Below, one piece after another: positions 11,262-22,451 of a DNA stretch of 64,000 bases. Numbering within the stretch: position 1 is the stretch's first letter; the number at the start of each line of letters is the position of its first letter. This stretch comes from Danio rerio (lineage: Eukaryota > Chordata > Actinopteri > Cypriniformes > Danionidae). The stretch spans positions 41,132,001 through 41,196,000 of the forward strand of contig NC_133185.1 of the NCBI RefSeq assembly GCF_049306965.1, given 5' to 3'. The translations under genes and the position numbers were made by a program. The notes beneath the pieces are model-generated. The model saw only the letters and a program-made list of their open reading frames with translations, was not told where the DNA came from and made no database searches.

Positions 11262-11337
<76 letters not shown>
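11262..11337. repeat. (TA)n microsatellite
   Basis: About 70 bp of uninterrupted AT dinucleotide, likely highly polymorphic and able to extrude as a cruciform. Confidence 0.95.
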
Positions 11338-11338
<1 letters not shown>

Positions 11339-11904
11339 AAATAAAAATATATATATTTATTATTAATTGCAATAACATTTCACAATATTTAATTTTTTAT
11401 TTTTACTGTATTTTTTTATTAAGTTGAGCAAATGGAAATTTGTACTAAATTAAAAAGCATCCATCTCTCTTACTCTCTGGCTGAGGATCCGCTAAACTAC
11501 AGCACGACTGACAGACATGGTGACACTTTGCCAACTGTGATACTCCAGACGAACAGCCTCCAGGATAAAGTAATGTACCCGTCTGACTCCTCTATTTGGA
11601 ACATGATAGCTCATATCTGTTGCTCAAACCGGCTTACCATAGGTTGACAAGCACAATTAGGCCACTTTGTCAGGTACCCGCTGAATAAAATAATCATGGT
11701 GCATCACTCGATAACAGCTATCACTTAGGCTATAGCTCTTCTGATGCATGCATCTTTTATGATTACCATCAGTCTAGTGTTGATGCAGTCGCATGGACAG
11801 GGTTTGAAAATTAATGACATCCGTCTGGGGTTAAGAATTGGGTAATTAACCAGTATATACAGTCCAGCCCAAAACGATTTATACCCCCGGCAAATTCTGA
11901 CATA
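11338..11904. other. Unassigned stretch with a Tc1-type terminus
   Basis: Mostly unrecognised. Just before 11905 lies 'acagtccagcccaaaacg', which resembles a Tc1-type inverted-repeat end, so an older element may have received the MITE that follows. Confidence 0.35.
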
Positions 11905-12340
11905 CAGTTAAAGTCATATGTATTAAGTTTTTTTTTTTCTTTTTTAAATATTTCCCAAATTATGTTTAACAGAGCAAGGAATTTTTCACAGTATTTCCTA
12001 TGTTTTTTTTTTTTTAGACAAAGTTTTATTTCGGCTAGAATAAAAACTTTTTATTTTTTTAACTAATTTAAGGTCAATATTATTTGCCCACTTAAGCAAT
12101 ATTTATTTTTGATTGGCTACAGAACAAACCATCGTTACACAACGATTAACCTAATTACACCTTTTAATGTCACTCTAAGCTGAATACTAGTATTTTCGAA
12201 AAATATCTAGTCAAATATGATGTACTTTCATCATGGCAAAGATTAAAGAAATTATTTCTATTATGTTTAGAAATGCGTTGAAAAAAAGATCTTCTCAAAA
12301 AAATATACAGGGGGGCTAATGATTCTGACTTTTGTTGTGT
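11905..12340 (-). mobile_element. Non-autonomous TA-type DNA transposon, near complete
   Basis: The left terminus is CAGTTAAAGTCATATGTATT at 11905 after a TA. The right part near 12308 reads 'ggggggctaatgattctgac' and then TTTTGTTG. Internal landmarks (GTTTAACAGAGCAAGGAA, CTTTATTTCGGCTAGAATAA) identify the same family as 185-400. No coding capacity. Confidence 0.7.
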
Positions 12341-12555
12341 AAACATTATATGCACCCAATTTTTGATAGGCGAAAAATATTGGCAGAAAATTGCATTTTA
12401 GTTTTTCAGCCAAAAGACATCGCATATTTGACTTTCCCTCCAATCGTAGTCATTTCACAATGTGCAGCAGCTTTTACACCAGAAGCAGAAAGCACTGCGC
12501 TATGAAACCCATTCATTTCAATGGCTTGTGCTGTGCAAGGTGGCTTTTGAAGGGT

Positions 12556-13475
<920 letters not shown>

Positions 13476-14399
13476 AAATGTACAGATAATTAAATTCTTA
13501 AACCTAAAATATTAAAATACAATTTACATTTTTTATTATTTTCTTTAAAATAAAATACATTCAGTCTGCAATGTCTATTCTGTAACGTTATATGCAGTGT
13601 GATGTGCAGTTTTGTTTTTCAATCTGTTTTGCCCAACAATAATCTAACAATAAATGTTTCACACACAGTATTTCTAAGACAAACCCAGAGTCTCTTTTCT
13701 GGCTAATCTAATTTAAATATAAATATAAATGAAAAATTATCATGAAAAATCTCATCCAGTAGCTGGCCATGAGCCTGTGTAGACATGTTAAGATGGAAAG
13801 CAGAAGGTTACATTTTAAAGCATAATTGATCAGTGATATATTTCGTGTGGCTAAAGAGTGGCGGATGGGTTACTGTAATGATATCCCACGAAATTGAATT
13901 ATCTCCAAGCGTTAAAAGCTACATGCTCCACTTGACTGGGGAAAATGACTAAATGCTGAGTGCTCTCGTCTGAACTCCAGTAACCTCTGGTGGAAAACTT
14001 ATGCAGCGAGCGAAATGAACGTCCCTTGGCAGACCAGTGTTTATAGAGCTTATTTTACCTGTCTCTGTTTGTCTTTCTGATTGTGTTATTTTACAGTCAT
14101 TGCAACACGGTACCTGGAGATTTGCTCTCTTCTATTAAACAATGACGGAAGCGGTTGAAATACTGTTCAGAGAGCAGTTTAAAGACGACAGCTAAAATTG
14201 CAATGAGTTGAAAAAAAGCTTTACCTGCCAACAGATTGTGCCCCACAGACAGATAGGATGGAGTAACATTAGATCCTGTAGACAGCTGGTGTTCACAGTA
14301 TAGATTGGATTGCAGAGCCGCTCTGTGAACAGATACAGCAAATCAAAGATGGTATAGCAAAGGATATGTGCTGGATTAGACTTGAGACACTGCACGTTT
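13476..14399. other. Unassigned, apparently unique intergenic DNA
   Basis: No gene or repeat recognised. Composition is more balanced than in the flanking satellites, and a minus-strand frame at 14192-14395 has no domain. Confidence 0.35.
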
Positions 14400-14909
14400 C
14401 ATATTAGGATCAAAAATAAATATAGAATTAAATTAAAATATATCAAATAAAGACAATAAAAAACCTCATCCTAATAATAAATTTAATACTAATTTGATCC
14501 GAATTTAAACCGAATTCTTCATCCTAATAATAAATTCATCTTAATGATAAACTTAAACGTTAATTGCTGCATACCTCTACACTCATAACAGGCAATAAAT
14601 ATCATTTAAAATATTAAAAATCTACATCCTATAAAACTACCCAATAATGCTAAATGAAATAAAGATTGTACACATTAATTATAAATGTTAATTGCAATAT
14701 GAATCTATGCCTATAAAAAAATTTAAATAAAAATTATTTATTCTAATTATAAATTTAAATGTCAATTTACTGAATACGTCTGATCCTAATTAAAATTGTT
14801 TATAAATATTTTTATGTGTTTATAAAATAAAATTAAGCAAAATGAAATAAAAGTAAAGATTGTACATGTTTATTATAAATGTTAATTAATTAGTAATATA
14901 AGTTCATGT

Positions 14910-15109
14910 CAGGGCGATGCAGTGGCGCAGTAGGTAGTGCTGTCGCCTCACAGCAAGAAGCTCGGTGGTTCGAACCTCGGCTCAGTTGACGTTTTTGTGA
15001 GGAGTTTGCATGTTCTCCCTGCATTCGCGTGGGTTTCCTCCGGGTGCTCCGGTTTCCCCACAGTCCAAAGACATGCGGTACAGGTGAATTGGGTAGGCTA
15101 AATTGTCCG

Positions 15110-15173
<64 letters not shown>

Positions 15174-15313
15174 ATGTTTCACAGAGATGGGTTGCGGCTG
15201 AAAGGGTATCCGCTGTGTAAAAACGAGCTGGATAAGTTAGTGTTTAATTCCGCTGTGGCGACCCCGGATTAATAAAGGGACTAAGCCGACAAGAAAACGA
15301 ATGAATGAATGAT
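14910..15313 (+). mobile_element. DANA SINE with (TG)n expansion and target duplication
   Basis: Head 'cagtggcgcagtaggtagtg' and B box GGTTCGAACCT are followed by the full DANA body and tail 'gggactaagccgacaagaaa'. An internal (TG)n run of about 60 bp lies at 15111-15172. A direct repeat GTTCATGT at 14902-14909 and 15314-15321 is the likely target-site duplication. The CA-encoded poly-His/Thr frame is spurious. Confidence 0.9.
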
Positions 15314-15432
15314 GTTCATGTAAATAAAATAAAATAAATTCTTCATCTTAATTCTAAATGTATATGTTAGTTGCTGCATAAGTCAATGCTCATTAAAAAA
15401 CAATACATTTAACTAAAATTCATTCTTTTTCT

Positions 15433-15577
15433 TGACATTTCTAAATGTCACGAGGGACATGATCGAATGCCTTCTCCAGGTTCACAAAACACATGTGGAC
15501 TGGTTGGGCATACTCCTATGAACCCTCGAGCCCTCGAGCACCCTGCTGAGGGTATAGAGCTGGTCCAGTGGTACACA
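15433..15577 (-). mobile_element. LINE reverse-transcriptase fragment
   Basis: The minus strand at about 15520-15470 encodes a peptide like QPVHMCFVNLEKAFDHVP, the motif-A region of a LINE reverse transcriptase. It is probably the same family as 10041-10345. Only about 145 bp remain. Confidence 0.6.
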
Positions 15578-15664
15578 TTAAATTAAATTAAATTAAATTA
15601 AATTAAATTAAATTAAATTAAATTAAATTAAATTAAATTAAATTAAATTAAATTAAATTAAATT
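15578..15664. repeat. (TTAAA)n microsatellite
   Basis: About 87 bp of pure TTAAA pentamer repeat. Confidence 0.95.
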
Positions 15665-17459
15665 CTTCATCCTGATTATACATTTAAATGGTAATTGCTG
15701 CATAAATCTATAAGTTTATTTACTTGCGTAAATGTGTGTAAATTTATATTTATTCTGTTTTTAAATAAATTTCCGTAATATTACTGACTAATATGAAAAT
15801 GTGCATATAGTTTATTTACAATACAGTTTGTAAAGTAATATGTTCTTTCTTTAAGTAGATAAATAGACCACTTGATTTTTTTACCAAATAAAGTGGATCT
15901 TATTGGATTTGCAACATAAGCATTAAATAAAAGTTAAAAAGGTATTACTTTTTATTTCAGAAAGTCTGCAGATTTTTAACAAAATTCTGCCCAGAAATAG
16001 CAAAAAATGTCAGCAGATTCCGTCTGGAATCTACATCTACAAGTAAATCTTATAATTAAAATTACTCATGAATTAAATTTTAATAAATTTAATGTGATTA
16101 AATATATAATAAAAAAAAACTGCATCCTAATCATAAATGTTAGATGTTATTGAAACATATGAAACACTCATAAATATTAAAATAATCGAATCAATTTTTT
16201 TTATTACTTCCTAATAATAAATTTAACTGTTAATTGAAGCATATGGCATAATCATAATAAAATAAAATAAAAATACATATATTGTCTTTTTTTTTTTAAA
16301 GGTAATTTTAATTGCAGCAAAAATCACTTATGCAAACAGTTTAGCAGTATGAGGATGCTAGAAAACTGAGAGAAGGGTTTAGTCATCCGTGTGCAGGAAT
16401 CAGTAAACAATTCATGAATCAATAGTGTAAAAGAGGAGTATGCTTAAACAAACAACATGTTCAATAGGGAAACAGCCTTGTTTTTATTAAAGTACAATAG
16501 ACAGGCAAGACAGCCAGAGGGTCTGTAAGCATAAAAGTGAAGCTTGTATTTTTGCTTTGTACCTATATTAATATTTCAGTTTGTTGTTGCAGATGTTATG
16601 TTGTCTGAATCCTTCTTCAACATGGAAGAATTATTGTTTTTAGAGCTGGGTTGAGTTTCAAAATCAACATTATGACCCTACCTGACACTTCGATAGAAAA
16701 GTATAGCAAACATAATCAGATTTCATTCATTTATTAAAAAATAAATACGAGAAAAGAAGACAAAAAATTATTACATTTATTTATTTTACAAAGAGCCAAA
16801 TATATTTTTAATTTGTCCATAAGGTAAAATCCAATGTGTTAGTTCCTTTGTTTTGTTTTTGTTTTTTAACACTTCTATCAATTGTTGTTAATAAAATATC
16901 AAATAATTAAACTAAAATATAATCTTATCTAATCTACAAATTAATGATACATAGAATTAGATATAAATAATTAAATGCAAAATTTAATAATTAAATAAAT
17001 GCTCATTTAAACTTAAATTCTAATTATAAATGTAAATAATTATTTCATAATAAATCCACGCAAGTGATAAAATGAAAAAAATAATATTATACAAATTAAA
17101 TCAAAATAGAATCTAAAACAAAATAATTAAATAAAAATAAAAATATTACATAATATTTATATCAAATATACATATAAATGTGCAAGATTATAAAAAATAA
17201 ATGCAAAATTTAATAAATAGATGGTCATTTAAAGTCTACATCCCAAAAATTTCATTAAAATGTATTATAAAATAAAATAATTAAATATACAAATTAAAAA
17301 TGATATAATATACATATTATTTACACATATAAATGTATTTAAAAGTTTAATAAATAAATGTTAAATACATTAAATAAATGCTTATTTAAAATCTACATCT
17401 TAAATAAAGTTTATTACATAATTAATCTATGCAAGTAATTAAATAAAAATATTAAAATT

Positions 17460-17636
17460 AAATATAATATAATATAATATAATATAATATAATATAATAT
17501 AATATAATTTAACATAATATTCATTTATCCTTAATTTTTTTGGCTTTGTTAAGCCGAAAAGAAAATTATTGAGTGAATAATATAATAAAAAATAATATAA
17601 TATAATATAATTAATATAATATAATTTTAAAAACGT
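17460..17636. repeat. (AATAT)n microsatellite in two blocks
   Basis: Pentamer runs at 17461-17507 and 17577-17620 are separated by a short DANA-tail-like piece ('taagccgaaaagaaaat' near 17551). Confidence 0.8.
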
Positions 17637-17699
17637 TAATTGGATCATGCTCAAAAGTAACAATAAAATGTATTTATTTATTTCATTATTTATTGGATT

Positions 17700-18110
17700 T
17701 TTGTTTGTTTATAAGCTTTAATGGTTTTTCTTCATTCCTGTGTATCTGTCAGCTCACAGGAGGAGGCGACACAGGTAAGTGAAACTGAACAAGTGTTTAT
17801 TGATAGGAATCAATCAGCGGGAAGAGATGGATGGCAACACGTGATTTAACAGGCTTCTTGAATGTAATCCAAAAGACTTAGCGGGCAGTAACAGTATCTG
17901 GTGTTGTTGCAGGTGATGTCGGGAAGAAGATAAAGGCAGACGAAGATGAGCTGATCAAAAAGGTAAGTGAATCAGCCAACAGACATCTAACCTTGAGCCC
18001 AGACAGGTTAAAAAGGTAAAAACAAAAATCACTAATAGTTATCACGACAGTACCCCAGTTTATTGACTTTGGGAAACATTGATTTTAAGGTTATGTTTAC
18101 ACTATGAATT
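17700..18110. other. Unassigned sequence with splice-donor-like GGTAAGTG motifs
   Basis: 'acacaggtaagtgaaactga' (about 17769) and 'aaaaaggtaagtgaatcagc' (about 17959) resemble splice donors, and 'gttgttgcag' (about 17911) resembles an acceptor. The 59 bp between acceptor and second donor could be a small exon, but its translation matches nothing I recognise. A similar style of sequence flanks the hAT insertion at 31.6 and 33.7 kb, so this is more likely a repeat fragment. Confidence 0.25.
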
Positions 18111-18341
18111 AAATACAACATAGCTGGACTGGGCAATTTGGCCTAAATTAAATAAGAACGATTATTTTATTTATTTATTTATTTATTTTTGCCCTCATAA
18201 TTTTGTTTGCCGTCTAAAGGCATCTCTGTCGCAGCTTCCAATCATCCTCAATGTAGTGCAAAGTAAGGATCAAGAATGAGTTCATCGTTCTACTTGACCA
18301 GAGATCAGGGGCCTCATGTATACAGTGTGTGTATATAATAC

Positions 18342-18346
<5 letters not shown>

Positions 18347-18409
<63 letters not shown>
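18347..18409. repeat. (TA)n microsatellite
   Basis: About 63 bp of uninterrupted TA, lying within the TIR element. Confidence 0.95.
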
Positions 18410-18417
<8 letters not shown>

Positions 18418-18489
18418 TATAATAATGATTCCTACTTGTCTTCCTCGTGATGAAGAGTAGGCAAAATCTGACATGTAGTGGGGGAAAGA

Positions 18490-18585
18490 AGAGTTCATCA
18501 GACGTTGGATTCGAACCGAGTTCATGATCGAACGTGTCAAAACATGTTGCCATGCGCTTTACGAGCTACGCCACCCACACTGCTG
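18490..18585 (-). ncRNA. tRNA-like pol III promoter segment (SINE-type head)
   Basis: On the minus strand 'ggtggcgtagctcgtaaagc' resembles a tRNA D arm/A box. About 45 bases on is GGTTCGAATCC, a perfect B box. The spacing suits a type-2 pol III promoter, but the acceptor stem does not pair convincingly, so this is a tRNA-derived relic and not a working tRNA gene. Confidence 0.5.
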
Positions 18586-19354
18586 TTTGCCGCCCTCTTT
18601 AGTCTTGTTGTCTCTGTCAGTCAAACGGTGATAGGTGGGAATCACTCAACTACCTCATTCCAACGAGGTGTGCTATTTACACTTAGCCTAAATAGACACT
18701 ACAAATTTGACACCTTTACATCAGACCATTTCTTTTTAATTCACTCACAGTGCGATGTTTAGACCCAACTGCGTTAATCGTGTCAGCTAATCTCTCCCAC
18801 TCTATTTTTTTTTCTTTTGTTATTAATTCCAGAGGAAAAACGTTCAAATAACACCGTTTTTCTCTGGTCTACCTCCGAATGAAGCACCTCCAATTCATAT
18901 TCCATTTCTTTTTTTGCTTGCTATTGCTTTTTCGTTTGGTTTTGCCAAAGTGGAGTCATTACCATATTTATTAGGGGGAGGAGGCAGAGAGGGTTTTTGC
19001 GCTCGTGCACGTGCACTCAGTTTCACGTTAAGTCGGATGTACAAAGAGAATATGCATGGTATTCCGTGTACGCAGTGTTTCAAACATCTGAATTTTTTTA
19101 CTGCATACACACATTTACAGCTTTATACGTACGCAATGTTTTAGTATGAATTTAACGTCTTCGTACATGAGGCCCCAGATGTGGCTGCAAAGTGCCTGCA
19201 GAAGTAAAAATCAGCCACAGCCTTTAACAGAGCGTAACACGTGACACATAGGTAAAGTAATTGAAAAAATTGTCCAGGAAAAATTTGATCGATTATAGAT
19301 TCTGAATGACGATTTCGATTACTTTTCGATTAATCGCCCTGCCCTACAACACAG

Positions 19355-19985
19355 GTTCATTCTGAAAATGTAGCCCTATATACATTTCTGGAAATCACAA
19401 ATTATGTAGCCAGAAGTACGTATGGCTGCATTTCATTTTTAAAACAAACGCTACAGGGCGATATGATGCCTTTCTTTTTCTTGCTTACTAGCTGACTGCT
19501 TACCTCTGTATGAACGGCTTTCACGCTGTTACCAGTTTGTCCAGTGGCTTGCCACGTACGTTGGCGGACTTGAGACGCAGAGAGGAGTTGATCACGATGT
19601 CGGGGTTAGAGTCTGGCAAAGAACAGTTCCAGAAAGCAGGTAAGACAAAAGCAGAAGCCAAAAAATGTAATAAACAAGTAGATTACATCAGGGTGAGAAT
19701 GTGGTGAAATCCGAAAACGTGGTAAAAATCAGGCAAGGGCTTTTCTATTTTTGGATTGCTTTTGAAAATTGTCGGTTGGGTTAAGGGAAGTGGGTAAGCA
19801 GGTCAATCGGTGGTTTTGAAAACACTATTGGTTGGGTTTAGGGAAGGAGGGTGGGTTAGTCGATTGGTCAGTCATTCAGTTAGTTGACAGCAGCCTCTGG
19901 TGGATTAATGCAAGAACAACAGGTGCAAATGGCACTTGCGAGAGAAATTTGAAATCTGAAAAAGCCTCACATTTTTTATTAAGAT
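19355..19985 (+). mobile_element. Repeat family R700, copy A (3' truncated)
   Basis: Begins 'ggttcattctgaaaatgtag' near 19354. It carries a 65-codon open frame at 19510-19707 (SSGLPRTLADLRRREELITM, then GLESGKEQFQKAGKTKAEAK) followed by 'ttgggtttagggaaggagggtgggt'. Other copies lie at 25428-26168, 35092-35757 (minus) and 37806-38412 (minus), with a 5' stub at 39706. Complete copies end in the inverse of the start ('cagaatgagactgtgttgt'), so this is a TIR-bounded element of unknown class. Confidence 0.65.
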
Positions 19986-20439
19986 TGTGTTGGCTATATA
20001 ATCAAATTATGAATGAAAATATGATCTACAAACTTTAAGAACATAAAGATTAATAAAACTATACAGTTTGCTATTTTTTTTATTTATTATTCATTGATAT
20101 ATTTCAAAATACTCAATAGGGAGTGAAGGTTTTTTTGGGGAGGGGGGGTGGAATAAAAGGTTTTCTTCTGTTTTTCTTTAGAGAAGGAATCAACAGTTTG
20201 GTTATTTATTTATTTTCATTTTTTAGGTAAATAGACTAATTCCCATGTATTTTCACTCGTCGTCATTTTGGTTTTGTTTTAATTTTTGACTTTTTTTTTT
20301 TTTACCCCAACCAAGTTTCTCTTTTCTTTAATGACACATTGTTGTATCTAACTTGATTCATAAACTCAGAAAGTTGTTGCTTAATTACTGTTAATCTTTA
20401 GTGTTGCTTGCTTCCCCTACCCTAGATGGGAGGATGTAA

Positions 20440-20754
20440 GGTAACACTTTACATTAAGCATGTATAAGGTAATACAATAGTTAATCTATTTACTAACATG
20501 AAAAACACATTTATCACAGCATTCACTCATATTTGCTAATGTTAGTCAATAGTAATAAAGTTGTTCGTTGTTAGGTCATGTTAACTAAAAGTGGATTAAC
20601 TAATGTTAACAAGCACATCTTTGGATTTTAATAATGCATTCGTAAATGTTGAGCTATGATTAATTAATACTGCACAAGTATCGTTCATCATAGTTCATGT
20701 TTGCGAATACATTAACTAACATGAACTAATGAAAGCTTATTGTAAAGTTTTACC
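20440..20754. mobile_element. MITE with GGTAACACTTTACA termini
   Basis: Left end GGTAACACTTTACA, right end 'tgtaaagttttacc'. The body consists of 'actaacatgaactaatgaa'-type sequence. Related copies are at 24391-24850 and 62790-63012. No coding capacity. Confidence 0.75.
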
Positions 20755-20994
20755 AGAAGTAACAAGAAGTCAAACAACGTCATTCTAAAAATTGACAGTT
20801 AAATGAAAAAACAGTGTCTGTGTCTGAAGTGTTTTTCTCGGTTTAATTTAATTGTTAGAGTTTTTATAATTGCAGCATTTCACTTTAAGTTTCCCAAAGA
20901 ACGTAGAAGTGCTCAGTTTGAGTTTGCAAAACACTGTTCTCAGGTGAGGTTCATTCGTTGTCCACTACTCGGCTCTGTGTACATTATCTCTCGC

Positions 20995-20995
<1 letters not shown>

Positions 20996-21054
<59 letters not shown>

Positions 21055-21070
21055 GAGAATGAGAGAGAGA
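20996..21070. repeat. (CA)n(GA)n microsatellite
   Basis: ACAC repeat at 20997-21030 followed directly by GAGA repeat to about 21070. Confidence 0.95.
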
Positions 21071-21084
21071 TTCTGAGAGATTGG

Positions 21085-21892
21085 GAGTTTGTAAGTTATG
21101 TGGATTCTCCATAGGCGTATTGTATTTTATACAGTATAAACAGCTCATGATATGGCCCTATGCTACCCCTACCCCTAAACCCCAGCACTCAGGAAACCTG
21201 TGGCAAAATTTTGGATGTCAAAAGACCTCGTTAAGTATGATTTTTAATAATTTTGGATTACAAAGCTATAAGGTAGTTCCTCATAAATCATCTCAATGTT
21301 GTAATACCTAAGTCACACCATGCCATTTTACAAATATATCTTTGTAAACCACCAAAAGCAGCACACACACATGAACACAAGTTGTTTTATAATGTATGAG
21401 GACTCTCTATAAGCGTAATGTATTTTACACAGTAAAAACAGCTTATTATATGGCCCTATCCTACCCCTACCCATAAACCCCAACACTCTCGGGACACCTG
21501 TGGCAAAATTTTGGATGTCAAAAGACCTAATTAAGAATGATTTTTAATAATTTTGGATTACCAAGCTATAAGGCAGTTCCTCATATCACCTCAGTGTTGT
21601 TATACCTAAGCCACACCATGTTATTTTACAAATATATCTTTGTAAACCATTAAAACCAGCACACACACACACACACACATAAACACAAGCTGTTTAATAA
21701 TTTATGAGGACTCTCTGTAAGCATAATGTACTTATACAGTAAAAAAAACTTGTTATATGACCTTTCACTATACCCTGTCCCTATCCCAACCCTCACAGGA
21801 ATCTTATGCAATTTTTTAATGTGAAAAAAACCCTCAAGTATGATTTTTAACAGTTTTAAATAACAAAGACACAATGCATATCCTCATAAACC
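21085..21892. repeat. Three tandem copies of a roughly 300-bp unit
   Basis: Units start near 21085, 21385 and 21690. Each has 'ctctctataagcgtaatgta', then a CCCTACCC/AACCCC stretch, 'caaaattttggatgtcaaaa', 'tatgatttttaataatttt' and a CACACA run. The third unit is the most diverged and is interrupted at 21893 by a MITE; its end ('tgtcctcataaactac') resumes near 22146. Confidence 0.85.
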
Positions 21893-22108
21893 AGGTAAAG
21901 TTGGTTTTATATTCACAATTCTAAATAGTGAAATCATATTAGCAGCCAATGACTATCAAAGTAGGTTAAAACACTGTTCACTGTCTATTAATTGGTGCTA
22001 ATATTGTTTTGAAGTCACACATACACGTCTGAATATTCAAAGTACCATGGTAAATAATATAGGGAGCTGTCACTAAACGTATGTGCGGATATAAAACCAA
22101 CTTTACCT
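21893..22108. mobile_element. MITE with AGGTAAAGTTGG termini, copy 1
   Basis: Inverted ends 'aggtaaagttggttttatat' and 'atataaaaccaactttacct'. The internal landmark 'agcagccaatgactatcaaa' and the AATATAGGGAG motif are shared with the copy at 56811-57110. Non-coding. Confidence 0.8.
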
Positions 22109-22179
22109 CAATACATTGTGATTCGGGTCATACCCATGTCATTGTGTCCTCATAAACTACATAAACAAGCACACACGCA

Positions 22180-22451
22180 CACACAGAGACTGGGGGAAGT
22201 GGGCGAGGTTTTGCTCACCTCAGGGATGCTGGCAGACAGACAGTATTTGATCGCAGTAGTAGAGTAGGCGTCATCAGGGGAGCTCCTGAAAGAGAAAATG
22301 CTGCCGGACTGAACACTCGCTCTCCGGCCGCACGCACGGACAGCTCTGCTCTCCCCGATGGACGAAAAGGTTTCCTGAGGCGCACTGAATCCGACAATAC
22401 AAGCGGCTGTTAAACCTGGACCAAACTGACTGCTGTTCGCTTCACATTAAA
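22180..22451 (+). promoter_or_regulatory. Putative 5' UTR and proximal promoter of the LRR gene
   Basis: A GC-richer island in AT-rich DNA. It contains a GC-box-like GGGCGAGG near 22203 and CpG-containing sequence (CTCTCCGGCCGCACGCACGG, about 22319). No obvious TATA box sits close to the ATG. Inferred from position and composition only. Confidence 0.4.

Larger units (their letters stand above)
14400..17640. repeat. Degenerate AT-rich minisatellite field
   Basis: A short unit recurs in diverged form: 'cttcatcctaataataaatt', then 'aatgttaattgctgcat' and 'aaatctatgctcataa', followed by TAAAATAAA runs. Recognisable copies start near 14465, 14518, 14625, 14738, 15340, 15662, 16115, 16205, 17020 and 17390. 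Spacing is irregular because of insertions, which include a DANA SINE, a LINE fragment and microsatellites. Confidence 0.6.
18308..19176. mobile_element. TIR element (GGGGCCTCATGTA ends) with internal tRNA-like promoter
   Basis: Perfect 13-bp inverted repeats GGGGCCTCATGTA (18308-18320) and TACATGAGGCCCC (19164-19176) bound 869 bp. Inside are a (TA)n run, a tRNA-like segment on the minus strand (18485-18585) and sequence rich in TACGCA-type motifs near the right end. Such ends are familiar in fish MITEs, possibly PIF/Harbinger; the class is my inference. No transposase. Confidence 0.7.
18125..19345. mobile_element. hAT-like non-autonomous element (outer)
   Basis: The left end 'tggactgggcaatttggcc' (18125) and right end 'attaatcgccctgccct' (ending 19345) are imperfect inverted repeats of the GGGCTGGGCGAT hAT type. 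Flanks ACAACATA (18115-18122) and ACAACACA (19346-19353) could be an 8-bp duplication with one mismatch, but the right copy overlaps the next element. The middle is occupied by 18308-19176. Confidence 0.5.

Noticed and set aside
17700-18110. Exon-intron structure suggested by GGTAAGTG and TTGCAG motifs
   Set aside because: The implied small exon has no recognisable protein, and the same style of sequence recurs near 31.6 and 33.7 kb, pointing to a repeat.
18490-18585. A functional tRNA gene on the minus strand
   Set aside because: A and B boxes are recognisable, but the acceptor stem and cloverleaf do not pair well, and it lies inside a TIR element; treated as a tRNA-derived relic.
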